Shown here: one piece after another, positions 36,635 to 55,020 of the stretch
How the letters are laid out: every line of letters begins with the position of its first letter
How positions within the stretch are numbered: the stretch's first letter is position 1
Assembly (NCBI GenBank): GCA_027886175.1
Contig: JAJNNQ010000027.1
Coordinates: 3,548,001-3,612,000 of the forward strand
From: Phylloscopus collybita
Taxonomy: Eukaryota; Chordata; Aves; Passeriformes; Phylloscopidae
Reading direction: 5' to 3'
Length of the DNA: 64,000 nucleotides
Translations under genes and position numbers: made by a program
Notes under the pieces: model-generated
Database searches by the model: none
What the model saw: only the letters and a program-made list of their open reading frames with translations
Told to the model about the DNA's origin: nothing

Positions 36635-39600
36635 GTTAAAGAAGGAGAGGAATGTTTACAGCACATTAAAACCTGTGTGACAACTTAGCAAGAACTATTT
36701 TAACAATCCTCTTAGTCCCTTTCCTGTTACGCACCATAAAATGAGAATGCAGTGTCAGTAATAAATAATATTGGCGTGGAGAGGGATGGCTCACCGTGCT
36801 CCTGGAGTCAGGCTGGGTCAGGCTCAGCCCCAGCTGCCACCCTGCTCCAGTGGGAACTTGGGAACTGTGGCTGCTGCTGGGGAGGTGAAGGCAGGAGCCT
36901 CCTCTCCTCTGCTGACACCCCCCCCTGCCCCCAGCAGGAGAAAAGCTCGGGAGTTTCGTGCTTCTTTGCAGGAATTAACTATAACCAGTATTTAGAAAAC
37001 AGCCTCTGCCACCACTGCCTCCCTGGGCTTTGTGACCCAAACGTAACGAGGATTAAAGCAGAATATTTATACAAAAAAAAAGTTTGCAGTCCGGGGTAGG
37101 TCTGACGGGCAGTGAATGTTGACAAATACTGAAACTAAATATGAGAAAAGACTTGTTCCAATTTTTTTTTTTTTTTTAAATCGGCATTCCATATGTATTA
37201 TGTGGAGAGCTAGGATGTGCTGCTACTTCTGTTACATAAGAGGGTTTTTTTCTTTTTTAATAAAGTGCAGTGCAAAATGCATGAGAATTGAGAAGGACTA
37301 TTGAGAAACAGAACTACATGAAAAAAAGAAAAGCTACTAAGTGAAAAGCTCTTACTCAGTGTGTTATGTCCATAATTCCATGAGTTCCTTAAAGTCTCTT
37401 TTTAGTGAGTGTTTCTGAGGGAAAGCCTCAAAGTGAAAGGAGGGAGGCAAGGGTTTTATTTTTTTTCCTTTGGTTTAAAGGAAGATCTTGGTTAATTCTA
37501 TTAGTAGACTTTGGGCTTGTTTTTATTTAAAAACAAAACAAAAATCCCTCTCAAGTTTAGAATTTCTGTATGGAAAAATTCTTCTTCTTTGCCAGGGAGG
37601 GAAGTATCTCCTTTTCATTCTGTTTGTTTTGGAGTATCTGTAGTTAAGTGTTTTGTGTTTGTTCTTTATTGAATACATTAGTGGTGCATTAATTCTTCCC
37701 TGACAAAGCTCGTTTCATTGCACTCACTCCTTCCCATCTGACAGACAAACACAAGTTTGTCTTTCACGTGATGATCCTGCTTTGCCCTCCCAGGGTTTGA
37801 TTGCTAATGGCTGCATTTCCTACCTTGTTTACCTCTGAATGCTTTTTAAAGTGATTTTTGTTCTGGCCCCCACAAAGGAAACAGATGAAAAAAAAAAAAA
37901 AACCCCACATTGAATTCTTGCTCCAATTCCAATCTGTTTGCTTTGGTTTTCCTTTTTAGATTATTGTTTGGCTTTAATTTGTTTGTTTCTCCTTTAAACG
38001 GGCTTGAGATTACTCAAGGGTTCCTTGTTCAGCAGGTCAAAGGGTAATTTGGAGACTTTGAAACCGTCTCCCTTTTTATCACCACGTTTCGTTCTTCCCA
38101 GAGTCCAAAGGATTTTCAGGACGATAGCTCGATAGCTCGTGGAGGATGGCTCCATCTAAGGAAAACATGAGCAGCAGACCTGAGTCACTGCGAGAAGCCA
38201 TGGCAGTTTTTCTTAGATGAAAAAAGCCCCACTGATCTAAGTCTAAATCAGAACCTTAATTAATCTTTCTCTGTAAGTAAAAGATTAAGTTTGCTGGGGA
38301 TTAAATGCATTGTGGTTTATAGGTTTGATACCCAACTACCAGCCCAGGATGTAGACCCGAAATTTAACTAACTTCAAGTCAGAAAGGTACCCACACACAA
38401 AAATATACAGTGTGTGCTATTAAAAAATGTGCTTTAACTGAAAGAGCCAATCTGTTCCAGAGTTAATCTCTGCTTTTAAAAGAGGAAGGTCAGTTCCAAC
38501 CTTGTAGGACAGCAAAATGAAGCATGGGGTAATGTAGGCTCCTTAACAAAAATCCAGGTGTTGCTATAAGAACCATTTATTTCATGTGTCCCCCAGGTTA
38601 ACTGAGCTCTGTGTCCTTCCATGGAAAAGACTTGCTGAAAATATGCTATGTCCTACAAACAGAAACAAAGGAAATTGCACAATTAGATCAGCACGGTCGC
38701 TTTTACTTTTTGAGCTACAAATTTTGTCCTCTCTGCTGTGTCTCCTGAGCCGTGGTAGGAAGTGGAGTACAGGCTATTCCAGAGGCGAGGAAGGCTGACA
38801 ACCTCCTCGGAGGCTGCAGTGCCATTTCAGTCCAGTTGCTAAGGGATGCTGGAGCGAGATGTCGTCTGTGTCTTCTCTTCCAAATGAGCACATTGGCTTG
38901 GCCACAACTCCACCCCCACAGTTCACAGCCAAAAGTTTACGAGGTCACATTCACTGTGGACATCGAGAGCCCCTGAGGAACTGCACAACTATCCCATCTG
39001 AAAATTAGTTAACCATTTCTTCTTTACTGGAGGCACCCAAGTGCTCAGTGCCTTCAACTCACTAACAAATGTGAATTATTTGCAATAGGAATTCAGGGTG
39101 TTTGTCACCTGGAGGGCTTGGGAAGAAGCTGTGGGGTAAGATGGGCATCTGATCTGGGTCTCATAATCACCTGTAAATACAAAGAGTAACTCGAATGAAT
39201 TCAGAGCCTGACTCTGGTCAATTTACAACACAACTGATGCATCAGAACTGTAAGCACAAGGCTTTATCCATTTAGTTAAAAAGATAAAAGAGCAACGTGA
39301 AGTACACGTCTGAAAAGCCTTTTTTCAACAGACTCAGAATCTACTCTGTTGAGGCAATAGCTTCTCCAAAACCAACTCTTCCATCTACATTTCCAGGCAA
39401 TGTTTGTGAATTTTACAGCGGTATTTATTTGTCTTTTTACCTATACAAGTGTGAATATCCTCAGGCACAAGAAGGGAGACTACCACAAGGAAAATGCATT
39501 GAAATACATGTAACAGTCTGTCAGATATAAAGTAAATACATTAAAATAGGAGAAAGTATTTTTCTTGAGGTCCTCTGGAGTGATTGTATCAGCAGGTATT

Positions 39601-42600
39601 ACACGTAAATCTTAAAAGAACAGAAGTTCATGTGTATAGGCTGTGGGAAGCATAAAAGATGTGAACTTTTCAACAGCTTCTTTCTCCTACTGCTATTGAT
39701 AGTCTACTTCTACTTTCAAGTTCAGATTTATTTACAGGATTAGGATATTGTTACAAAGCCTTCTTTAGTTATAGGCACCAGAGGGTAGATTTTGGGGCAA
39801 AAGCTGTGGAGGGAAAGTGGAGAAAATAATTGCAATAAAACTCCTCTTTCAAAAAAGAAATTAACAAAATTAAGAGACCTGATGATTTTCATTAGGATGT
39901 AATAGAAATTAGGTCAATAGGACTAAAAATCCGTTAACTAAAGCCATCAAGTTGACTGAAATGGATTATAGATACAAGGAACTTTTATACACCCTCCTTT
40001 TCTCCCAAATATTCCACTGAAATATTACTGCTTTTAATTACCCTGCTACCTCTCCTTGTGAGATCTTTTCTGGTTTGAGAAGTGAAAACAGCAGAATATT
40101 GTTTCACATTGCCAAAACCCCCTGTTCTTTTTGTCAAATCCTTGCCCTGAGATGCATGCTGGTGTGTCAGAATCTTTGCTGAAATTTACTTTAGACTGAA
40201 AAATAAAAATCAACAGTCTCTATTCTATCCAAAGTCTTATATTCAAGCACAAAAGAAATATCAGTGAATCTGAATTTAATCTGTAAGTGTGCAATGCTTG
40301 CAGTCTTCTGTGTGCAACCTTGTATTCCCCATTAATTTAATTAGTGGGAATTGAGTCAATAGACATAAGTCTTCTGATGTCCTTTTACAGCCATTTCCAT
40401 GTTCTTGTTACCTTACCTTTTTGGGAAAAAAAATTCATTTAACATGCAGCAGTGTCCTTTAACACCCTGTTTTCCATATTTTCAAGTTTCACATAGTTAG
40501 ACTTTAATCACAGAGGCACTATGCCCATACATATAGTTATTTTATCTTTGCATTATTTGTTCCTAAGGCCGCAGGTTCTTCAGAAGTGAGATTTTAATTT
40601 TATGGTGAGTCAGGGGTCAGACTGTGCCTGCACTTACCCTTCTGATGGCAGCAGTCTCGTGAAACTCAAGTTCATGGATTTTTACAAGATGGAAGCTAAT
40701 GGAACTAGTTCCAACAAGAAACACAATTTGTTCTAAAGACACATTAGCAGCGTTGTGTTATTTAAACAAATGAGAAAAGAGTGAGAACAGCTAATGTGCT
40801 GGTATGCTCACTCTTAAACAGTGGGTTTCTAATCAGGACAGCACTGAAAAAACTCCTGGCAGTTTACTGGGTTTGTGAAGTGCGGGTGGTGCCTGATGTC
40901 CTGAGTCCTGTCATATTTCAGAGAGAAAAAACAAATCTGTAATTGCTGATAGGTTACACAGTGTGGGAGTTTTCTTTTTGTTTCATGTAGCTTTTGACAC
41001 TTTCACACTTTAGTAACACTTGTAATACAAGGAGCTAATTCTTAATTCTGTTGTAAGTAACTGGGAGCTTTGTGAATTAGCTGAGCGTGTTTTCCTTTTT
41101 CAGCTACCTCATGCTTTGCTCAGCCTGGAGACAGAGGCACAAGGTGTCTACAGCAGGAGGGCAGTGATTCCTGTGGGAGTTTAACCTCGCAGAGCCTGTC
41201 CCAGTTTCTGTTTGGGAAGGGGTGGGTGTGCACTGCTGGACAACAGCATTTACACAGCCATCACTCCCTTGTCCGCGGATGCTTTGGCACATTTACCCAT
41301 CCCATTTCCCTGTACAGACACCATTCACTGAGGTTTTAGCCTTTTGTATATCTCCAGCCATAACTTTTATCTTGTTTGTGTATTGCTTCATGTTTGGAGC
41401 TTGAGATGGGCTCACTTCCCCCCAGCTGGGACCCCGAGGGAAGCAAAGCCTGGAATCTCTTCACACCTGAAACTATAAAAAAAATACGAGGTTTTCTGAT
41501 TTTCAGACCAAATTCTACTTTTCTGCGTCCATTACGCCTTGTAAACTCCACAGTTAAAATGTATTTTAATATTGTGTATTACATGGAAACTATACAAATA
41601 AATAACTTAGAAAAGATACAAGGAATTATTACCATCTTTGCTTCAGATGAATCTGGGCATTGCTGAGCCAAATTTCTCGAAGACCTTTTAAAACTGCTCT
41701 TAGCCTAAAAGAACACCTAGAGACACCAGTAAGAGTCTCTCCCATGACTCCAGAACTCTTAGGCTCTGTGGCATTTAAAAATAGTGACTGTGATGTTCCC
41801 TGTTTCTCCTGAGGTCCCCCCCTGTTTCAGCAAGGGCAGCTCAACAGATGTATTTGATGACATTAGCTGTGACCTCCTAGTTGTTTGCTCTATTCACATA
41901 ATTATTTTACTGTGGGTGTTTCTAAATATAGCAACTGGATGATGTAAGGAGGTGTGTTCGTGGGAAACAGTGTGGTAGATAATCGAATTTTGCAAATGAG
42001 GGTAAATAATATTTGTATAGTAAAGGACATTTCACTAACTCATGTGTGGGAGTGTGTGCATAGAGAAAAACTACCTGTGTATTTTAGGGGACTGGGTTAT
42101 ACAAAGAGCAAAGCGCCATCCTTTGTTTTCCAGGTTTAACTGATAAACTGTGTAATTTTTGCAATGAGGTTTTCAAAACGTATTTTAGAGAAGAAAATGG
42201 AGCAGGTGTGTGCATCCAAGAGCATCCCCTGGTACCTTGAGCCCCGAGTCCTGGCTGGGATGGGCAGGGACGGACAGAGACAGGCAGGGATGGACCCCGG
42301 CGAATCGCGGGGTGCGAGCGAGCATCCACCCACCAAAAATAAAATCCAGACACGAACCACTCAGCACCATAACTTCCACATTAATTATTCTCCAGCGTAG
42401 CACAAGGCGTCTCGGGGCACGACTCCTTTACGATTTATTCCGAATCCTGTTAGCCGCAAGGCCAGCTCCAGGCGCTTCCCTGCCGCGGGGCGGGGGGCGG
42501 GCGGTGCCGCGGGCTGGAGGCACCGGGGAAGGCACCGGGGAAAGCTCCGGGGCCCCCGAGCGGCGGCGGGGCCGGTTCGAAGAGGGCGCCGGCGGCGGCG

Positions 42601-42712
42601 CGGGGTGACGCGGGCATCATGTGAGCGGCCCCGCTCGCTCCCAGCGTGCAGTGTGGGCCCGCTCGCCCCACCCCGCGCTCCGCCGCCGCGGAGCCGCTCA
42701 ATAGGGGAAGGG

Positions 42713-42744
<32 letters not shown>

Positions 42745-42789
42745 GGAAAGGAAAAAAAAAAAAAAAAAAAAGGAGGAAAAAAAAAAAAA
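42713..42789. repeat. A-rich tract at the GNAS promoter
   Basis: Long A runs separated by GAGGAGGAAAGG-type purine spacers. Together with the T-rich tract at 42876-42948 it forms an inverted pair near the promoter. Runs of this kind are known to disfavour nucleosomes. Confidence 0.92.
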
Positions 42790-42875
42790 TGCGGGAGAGA
42801 GCAGGAAAAATAAGACGGGGAAGAATCCGCCCGTGAGGGGACAGGTTCTGCTCGGGGCGCAGAGCAAACGGGCGC

Positions 42876-47595
<4,720 letters not shown>

Positions 47596-50500
47596 TAAGT
47601 GCATTTGCTTTCTCACTTTACAGCGTACCTTCCTCCTTTGCGCCGCACTCAGTGCTCCTGGTTTATATCTTGTGCATTTTCCTCTTGCTGCTGTTGCACT
47701 GTCTCTAGAATTTGGATGTGTATTTTTAGATGAGATTAATAGACATTAACCTGAAGCAGTCAGGCACCAAACATAAGTAAGATCTGGCAGTGTAAAATTA
47801 TTTATATCAAGGCAGAGCTGATTTGGTGGAGTTTTGTGGGTTTGTTAGCTGCAGTTTCTTTCACAACATGGCTGACACTGATTTACCTCAGCTATAGCAC
47901 ATTGGTTCATATTGCTGTAAACACGCCTCGTGTCAGTGTACAAAACGAGCACAATTTTCTTCATTTGGAGCAAGTAAAGCTTTATTTTCTGTGTCCTCAC
48001 AGAATGAAATCATACTCTGAATTTTGGATTTTTTTGTTGTGTTTGCTTGTCCAGATGTTTGTGTTAAATTATCTTTCTAAGAGCTTTTATTTGTTGCATC
48101 TAATATCTGTTATTTAGCAGTTGTGAGGATAATGGCATTAAAATAGGGAAAATGGATACGTGTTTGTCTGAGAAAGATTTATGTTTGCTAACTTTTTGAC
48201 TAACTTTGCTGGAGAGTAGGAGGAGATTCTTCTGCATGTTAATTTATGCTTGTAATTCTGCGTGTGTGTGTATATATACCAAAAGCTGCTAAATTAATAC
48301 TAATTGAATCAAAGTGTTGAAATTTCAGAGCTTGTTTTCTGTGAGTTTGTTATTTAGTTTGTATTATTGGTTTTGTCTTGCTTGTTTTCAAACAGCAAGT
48401 TTTGTACTGCCATCTTTTAGCTTTTAGTGGTATCATCTATTTTGTGAATCCTGCCTTTTTGGGAAGGTTAAGCTTTCATTACTCTTCCAGTAGTTAATTC
48501 TTTAATAAGAATATCTGAGCTAAAAGTTTAGCCAAAGAGTCTGGACAGTACTTCTTCCTAATCAGCAAATGATAGCTCAGGATAAGGTACACAGTCTTTT
48601 GGATGAAAGTTCAGACTGATTCATAATAAATACATTATGTGCTACATGTTTCTAACTCCTCTTTGTAAGGAATATTTTCTCTTTCCAAAATAACTTTTTT
48701 ATTAGTGCCTAGTCCTGCATCCTGTTACTGCTGAGCTGTCTCTGTTGTTTGGGCTGCTGCAGAGACCTCTTAAAAGATTTGTGTGACTTGCATGAGTTGA
48801 CTTGGTTGAGTAGGTCTCAATACTGGGTGCTGAGTAAAAAGTTCATAAATGAAAGTGGAAGTGGATCCCTGCTACCTTTGAAAGTATCAATCCATTTAAG
48901 CAACAGGGTTTTTCTAAGCACATGGGTGCTCTTAAAGGGGTAAAGATGCTGTGTAATGGATGGTGTATGGTGTGGGTAGGTGACTCGACCCTGCAAGCTG
49001 CATACCCAAAGCTGTGTGGAGCTGGGAGCCCAGTGACCTGTGCAGAACTGGTGAGGGGCTGGGACACACTGGGATTTGCAGCAGCAGGAGCTTCCTCCAG
49101 TGTCTCACTTTGCATTGTAGGTTTGGGCAGGGCTGAGCCTGCAGCTGGGATCCAGGGCAACATGGCAAATTTGGCCTCAGGAGGCTCTGCTGGCTTCTGC
49201 CTTCTCATAGCAAAGGATTTGGATTACGGGGCAGCCCTGTGCCAGCACAGCCCTGCTGCCAATCACAGGGCATATCCCAGAATTGGGAATTGCAGGGGAG
49301 CTGCCTGGGGCTCGGGAGCTGTGGATTGTCCACCCGTGGCATTTCGTCCCTTGTGCTTGTCCTTTGGTGGCTAATACGTGCTGCAACACTGAAGAGCATA
49401 AAAATCCAATACAGAAGTGTGGTATATTTAAAGTGTACAAGGAGTAAGTTATAATGCATCATTTTTAGGGTTCTACTGCCAAAAATAATCAGTAGATCAT
49501 AACATACACTTTACAGCAGGGAAAAGGCTGTTTTCAGTGTTTTGAAATTCTTGCAAGTTGCACATCTGTCCTTAAATAACTTGCATTTTCTTCCAAATAA
49601 CTAACTGCTCTCTATGTTGTCTCGCTTTCCATTACCCGTTTTTGCCTGATTCATTCCCTTTCTGCCCTGCTTACCTTGTAGAAGAATGATGTGGGATTCA
49701 GCTAATGAAAAAAATAGCATGGAGGTTTTTTTGGAAGGGTAGGAAGAGCAAAGCTTTTCTTCTCTTCATGTCCTGATCAGTTGCTCTGGAACATAAACAT
49801 GTTTGCATACAACACCACAGCTGATGAATAGCAGGAGGGAGGTGGTGAAAACAGTAATATGCTGCAGATGAGGAGACTTTTCTTTAATTTTAGTGTACTT
49901 GTTCATAAGTGGATTTGAGTTATTTCTGTTGGTGCAGCTTATTCTTGTGCTTCGAAAGAAATCCAGTTTAAAGTCCCGTCTTAGAATTGTTTGCCTTTGG
50001 TTTGATTGCCCTTTGGCAATGGATGTTTAAAGCAAAGAGAGGATACCTGTTTGGAAAAATGTCTAATGCTATGAACAAGGGAATCAAAAGTTTTTGTTTA
50101 GTGTTACTTCTTTTTCTGGTGACTAAACAGGATATCCAGTGCTAAAAATGCTGGCCTACTTCAGTGCGTGTGAGGGGGTTTTATTCGGTTTGATTTTAGG
50201 ATTCTGGCCCTAAATAGTTGAAGTTGTCATGTGCCTTTAGGTGAATTGTTGTAGCATTTAGCAAGGTGAAATCTGTGTAGTTCTAAAAAACCAGAATTTC
50301 CTCTGGGACTCCAATTCTCAATCCCTTTAGCTAATTAATTATTTGAGGAACTGTATGGAATCAAGTGCTCCAGGTAATTAATGTGCTGAATAGTTAAAGC
50401 TAAGATTAATGTGATGGTGGTTAAAGTTGTAGGCAAGTTAACTACAGTAAAGACTATTTTTTTTTTCAATGTGCCTTTTATAATCCGTAGTTGAATTAGA

Positions 50501-53500
50501 GACAGAAATTTTTATGGGTTTTTTTTCTGCTGCTGTAGTGAAGGTGGTGTGTGGGATGTAAGAGTGCCGTGGCATTGGTAAGGGGAGTGGAGTATTGGAG
50601 AAGCGAAGCATGTTCTACAGCACAGGTTTTTCTGCATGGGGTTCTTTTGGAAGGGCTTAGCCCACTTTCAGCTCTTGCAGAATGGCTTCAGGTGGCCGTG
50701 CTATCATCTGACATCTTCCTGCAGCAATTCCATGAAAAATGGGAGCGTGGCCTCCCCACAGTGTTTTCCCAGTGTTCCTGGTCTTTAACATGGAGGAGCT
50801 GCCTTCTAAGCATAATGAAGAGACCGTATCAACCAAATTTTCTACTCTTTGCATTACTGCCAACAACAGAGGCCCTTTTGATGTAGAAAGGGTTTAAATT
50901 TGGCTTTTAATAGCAGGAAGCCTGCAACTTCCCTTCCTTTCCTTCCCTCCCTCCCTCCTCAACACTTCAGCTGCCTTTTCATGAGGCAGTTCCAGAGGAG
51001 TAGGTATCTGCTGCTGCAAACAGCATTTTGTGAACATCCACTGATAAGGTGGAGCCAAAACCTTCTCTTTTTGGCTGTGCAGAAGTTTAGATGGCAATCT
51101 TTCTGAGCTGGAAAGGATGAAAAATGAGAAAGGGAGGATAGGAGGAGTAAGGAGTATAGTTGGAAGAATTAAATGTGTAGCTCAGGTTGAAGAGGAAAAG
51201 AAAAACAACTCCTTTTGTGCTGTCTAGAGGCTGGGGTTCTTTGCTTCTAAACACATGGCCTTTCACTTACTTCTGATTTCTTTAAGTCATCTTTCCCCTC
51301 TGTGATCACTGTGGCTTTGGCTGACAGACTCTAAGGAGAGGGTCACTGTCATGCACAATTTTAGAAAGCGGGGAATAATTGGCAGGGGCAAGAGACAATT
51401 TTGAAGTGTCATGGGAAAAACTGGGACAAGCAGAAATATTTAAATAGAAATAAATGGTTGAAATGTGACTTATGAAATCCACTACGAAGATTGACAAATA
51501 AGGGGAATATGCCTTTGTGATTATTAAGTTTGGATAGTGTTTAGGATTCAGGAAGTCTTGAGGTTACAGGAAATTTCAGGTAATGCTTTTCAGCCTCAAT
51601 TTCCCAAATAATGATGTAAAATGTTGACACTTTCTTGAACTAGTATGTTGAAGTGTTGAATAGAAGTTTGTGTATTTATTAAATCTAGTAGTGTTGATGG
51701 CATAAGCAGAGCTGAATAGCTTTGTTTTCAAGACTTAGATGAGAAATATATTTGCATTTCTCTTGTGCTTTTAAATTTTTTTTCTTAGTGGAAAAGCAAA
51801 GAAAGCTATGTCACCCTCTTAGAGATTTTGAACATTTTCTCTTTTCTTACCAAGATTTAGGAGTTTGTGAATAAGGAAAAGTAGTCATTGATGGTTTCTG
51901 ATCTCTTAATACATCCATTACCACCATTATCTCACAAAAAGCAGTAAATAATATTATCTAATCACTTTTGTCAGTGTCAGTCTCTCTTGTAAGTGAAACA
52001 ACTTCTGGTTCAGTAACTTTACTTTTCAGTTGTCTGATACTGTGGGGTTTTTTCTAGCTTTGGTCTTTTTAGCCATGCAATTTTATGGAAGAGAAGTTAA
52101 TGTTACGAGCGAGGGAAAAGTGTAATATTTATAACTAAGTCTTCCAAAATAATGAATTCCCTTCTAATGGCTAATATTAGCTTGTATACACAAATATGAT
52201 TGCTCTGTTTTTATAGTTCCTTTACATTTGTGTACCAATCCCGTGTTTTCAGAATGGTCACTTCAGTTCCTTCCCAAGAAAGAAACCGACTTTATTGTGT
52301 TTTACTTGACTGGCAACAAAAGTAATTTTTTCCTGGTGTTTGAGTAAAATTGAAAATTGGAGTGGGGGAGGCTTGGGGTGTGTGATTCCCCTCTCCCCTT
52401 TCTTTCTTTCTTAGCATCACAGTGTCTGTTGAGAGGCTTTTGCAGCTTTGAGGCACAAACTTTTGGGGTTTTTTTCTCAGCTCCTGTTCCAGGACACCAG
52501 TGAGGTGCTGGAAAATTTGCGTGTACACGTCTGTTCGATTCCATCTGAACAACTGGTTATTTGTGCTGTAGAACGTGAAGTGGAGGTGTGGGCAAAGAGG
52601 GGAGCAGGGTTTGTGTTTCAGTTTTAGATCTTGTCCTGAGAGCTGACACGGTTGTGCAGTTGAATTTTGTCAAAACACAAAGATACGCCAGCAGCTAATA
52701 AATACGATGAAAAAGAACTGGCTACTGCATATAGCTCGTAAAAGTTTATGCAGAACGTTTATACAAGTTAAATATAACTTTCATCAACTTGAAAGGAAGA
52801 GGTGGTAGTACCTGGTGATGTTAAACCACCTATGCAACCAAGCAATTCCTTAATTGTTAGAATGTTTAAGAGAGTTTGGGGTTGGGTTTTTTTTTTTTTT
52901 CCAAGTTTCTTATGGGATCTTGCCTAAAGACATGAGACATTGTCCATTAAGAACTTGGGCAAATGCTTTGCAGTTCAGATCTGCTGTTCTGGTGGGATTT
53001 TTAACTGCTGTTAAATGAGTTTTCAGAAAATTGTGATTGTTTATAATACTTATGCTGGGCCTTGTTTGGCAAGGATTGTTGATGTACTGTGGCACTGAAA
53101 ATTTGAATAGTCACTGGAATAACTCCTTCACCTTGCTTACAGGCTTTCTGAAATCAAGCCGTTAAAATATTTCAACGTGCAAGTGAAGTGAAATTTTTTT
53201 TGCAGGGTGAAATATCATGTTATTTAGATTCCTGAAATATTACAGAAAAGTATTGTGTGAAGGAATCTAGAAGTCTAAAAAGCTGGATAGTTTTATCTGC
53301 CTTTAGGTACTCGTGCTAGGCTCAGGTTAACCATCAGTGGGGAGATGACAGCACAGTGTTCAAAGAAAGCATTGACTTTCGTTTTTACATTGTGCTTTGT
53401 TTTTACATAGGTAAAAGAAGAAAAGTGTGAATTGAACAGAATTTCATTATTTTCATGGGAAGCATGGTATTGCTCAGAGCAGAATGTGCATCTTATCTGC

Positions 53501-54998
53501 ATTTACTGGTTGGGAAATGCTGAATTCTCCTAGCAAAGCAGTATTTAAACTACCAATTTTATGTTGTTACATGTTGAGAGCTCTCTATCCTTTGAATTAC
53601 TTTTCCTGGCTTGCAGCTTGACATTTGTGCTTTCAGTTAAATATTTGAGTTTTCTGAAAAAGAAACCCAGCAACAAAAAAAAAACCCAGTAGTAAACTCA
53701 TCCCTCAAGCTAAGTTTGCATATGTTGCAGACATGATTTGGCATGTGAAGGGACTGGCCAAAAATATGGCAGTAGTTCTATTTGTTTTGAGGTTTAAATT
53801 TCACAAAAGCTTTTTAAGTATGCAGCTATCAACCTAGGAGAAAGCTTTATAGTTGTAGAGAGCTTGGAGAGCAATAACTATGAATAGCGGAATAAGCACG
53901 AGTGATGTAATCTGAGAAGCAAAAGAGAGAGACAGAAGAGAGCTTAAGGCTTAACTATGTGGAAAACATTGTGAATGGGTCTGTGAGGGTTTTGACTTTT
54001 GATGGTAGATGTGGGATTTTACTCATTAGTTTTGGTAAAATCAAACAAATGTGCAAGTTTCCTTTTATTTTCCCAAACAGAAAATAAATGGTTCAGTGGG
54101 TAGCTGACTGAGTGAAGTCTGGGTTCTGTAACTTGTTGTGTCTCCCAAATCCTTTCTCCCCTGCAGCATCTGCAGCTCCTCTTTGGGACCTGTGGCTTTC
54201 TGAGTGTCTCCTGTTTCCTCCACTGCTTGTTTTTTCTCCCTGATGCAACACTGATCCCTAAATATTCCTGCATCAGCCCACCCTTTATCTTCTTTTTTCT
54301 GGTTTTCCTGCTACCTGGACAAAGTTAGAATGTGTTATGGGTGGTATAGATCTACGTGAACTCTTCCCGCTTTTCCTTATTGGAGTGCTAATTTTGGTCT
54401 CTCTTCTACTCAGCCTCTGATTTTCATTACTGGAAATTAATTTTGCAGCAACAATGCTTCTTCAAGTTGGGTTGCACTTGGGTTGACAGAATCTGAGGTA
54501 GAGTGAGACTTAGAAAAAACAGCTATAAAAAGTCTTACTTGTCCTCAGTTCACTTCAGATTTTTGTTTTGAAATATTTTTAGTTTCCACATTCATGAGTT
54601 ACAGTGGAAGTGGTGTATTTTTCCCCATTTTCTTATCTTAAGCAAACATCTAGTAGTATAAACCAATGTATCGTGTTCCATTTAACTTGTTACTTAATAA
54701 ATCACAAACTGTATTAAATACTGCAAAAAACTTCAGGTAACTTCAAAAATACTGCTCCCTATGGAGAATATTAAATGTGTATCTATATTCCACACTTCTG
54801 TGTCCTTTCTGAAAACTTTCACTGGGTTTTTCAGGTTTTCACCAGCTTTTATTAATAATTAGATGGTGCTGAGTGATTACCTTTTCTCTAGCCAGTGCTA
54901 CAGAATCAGCACTACATGATGAATTTTCTTCTGTAGCATCTCATTGTATTTCTTATTTCCCATATATTTTGGATGGACAGACTGGGCAGTACTCTGAC

Positions 54999-55020
54999 TT
55001 TTTTTTTTTTTTTTTTTTTT
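54999..55020. repeat. Poly(T) tract, 22 bases, intron 2
   Basis: Uninterrupted T run followed by AATTTTTACTAATTTTT. Confidence 0.92.

Larger units (their letters stand above)
27708..42419. other. Gene-free flank upstream of the GNAS CpG island
   Basis: About 14.7 kb with no recognised coding exon. It contains several homopolymer runs, a 32-bp tandem duplication (30408-30468) and a locally GC-richer patch at about 34620-35100. Exons of the expected neighbour on this side in mammals (NPEPL1) were not recognised. Confidence 0.55.
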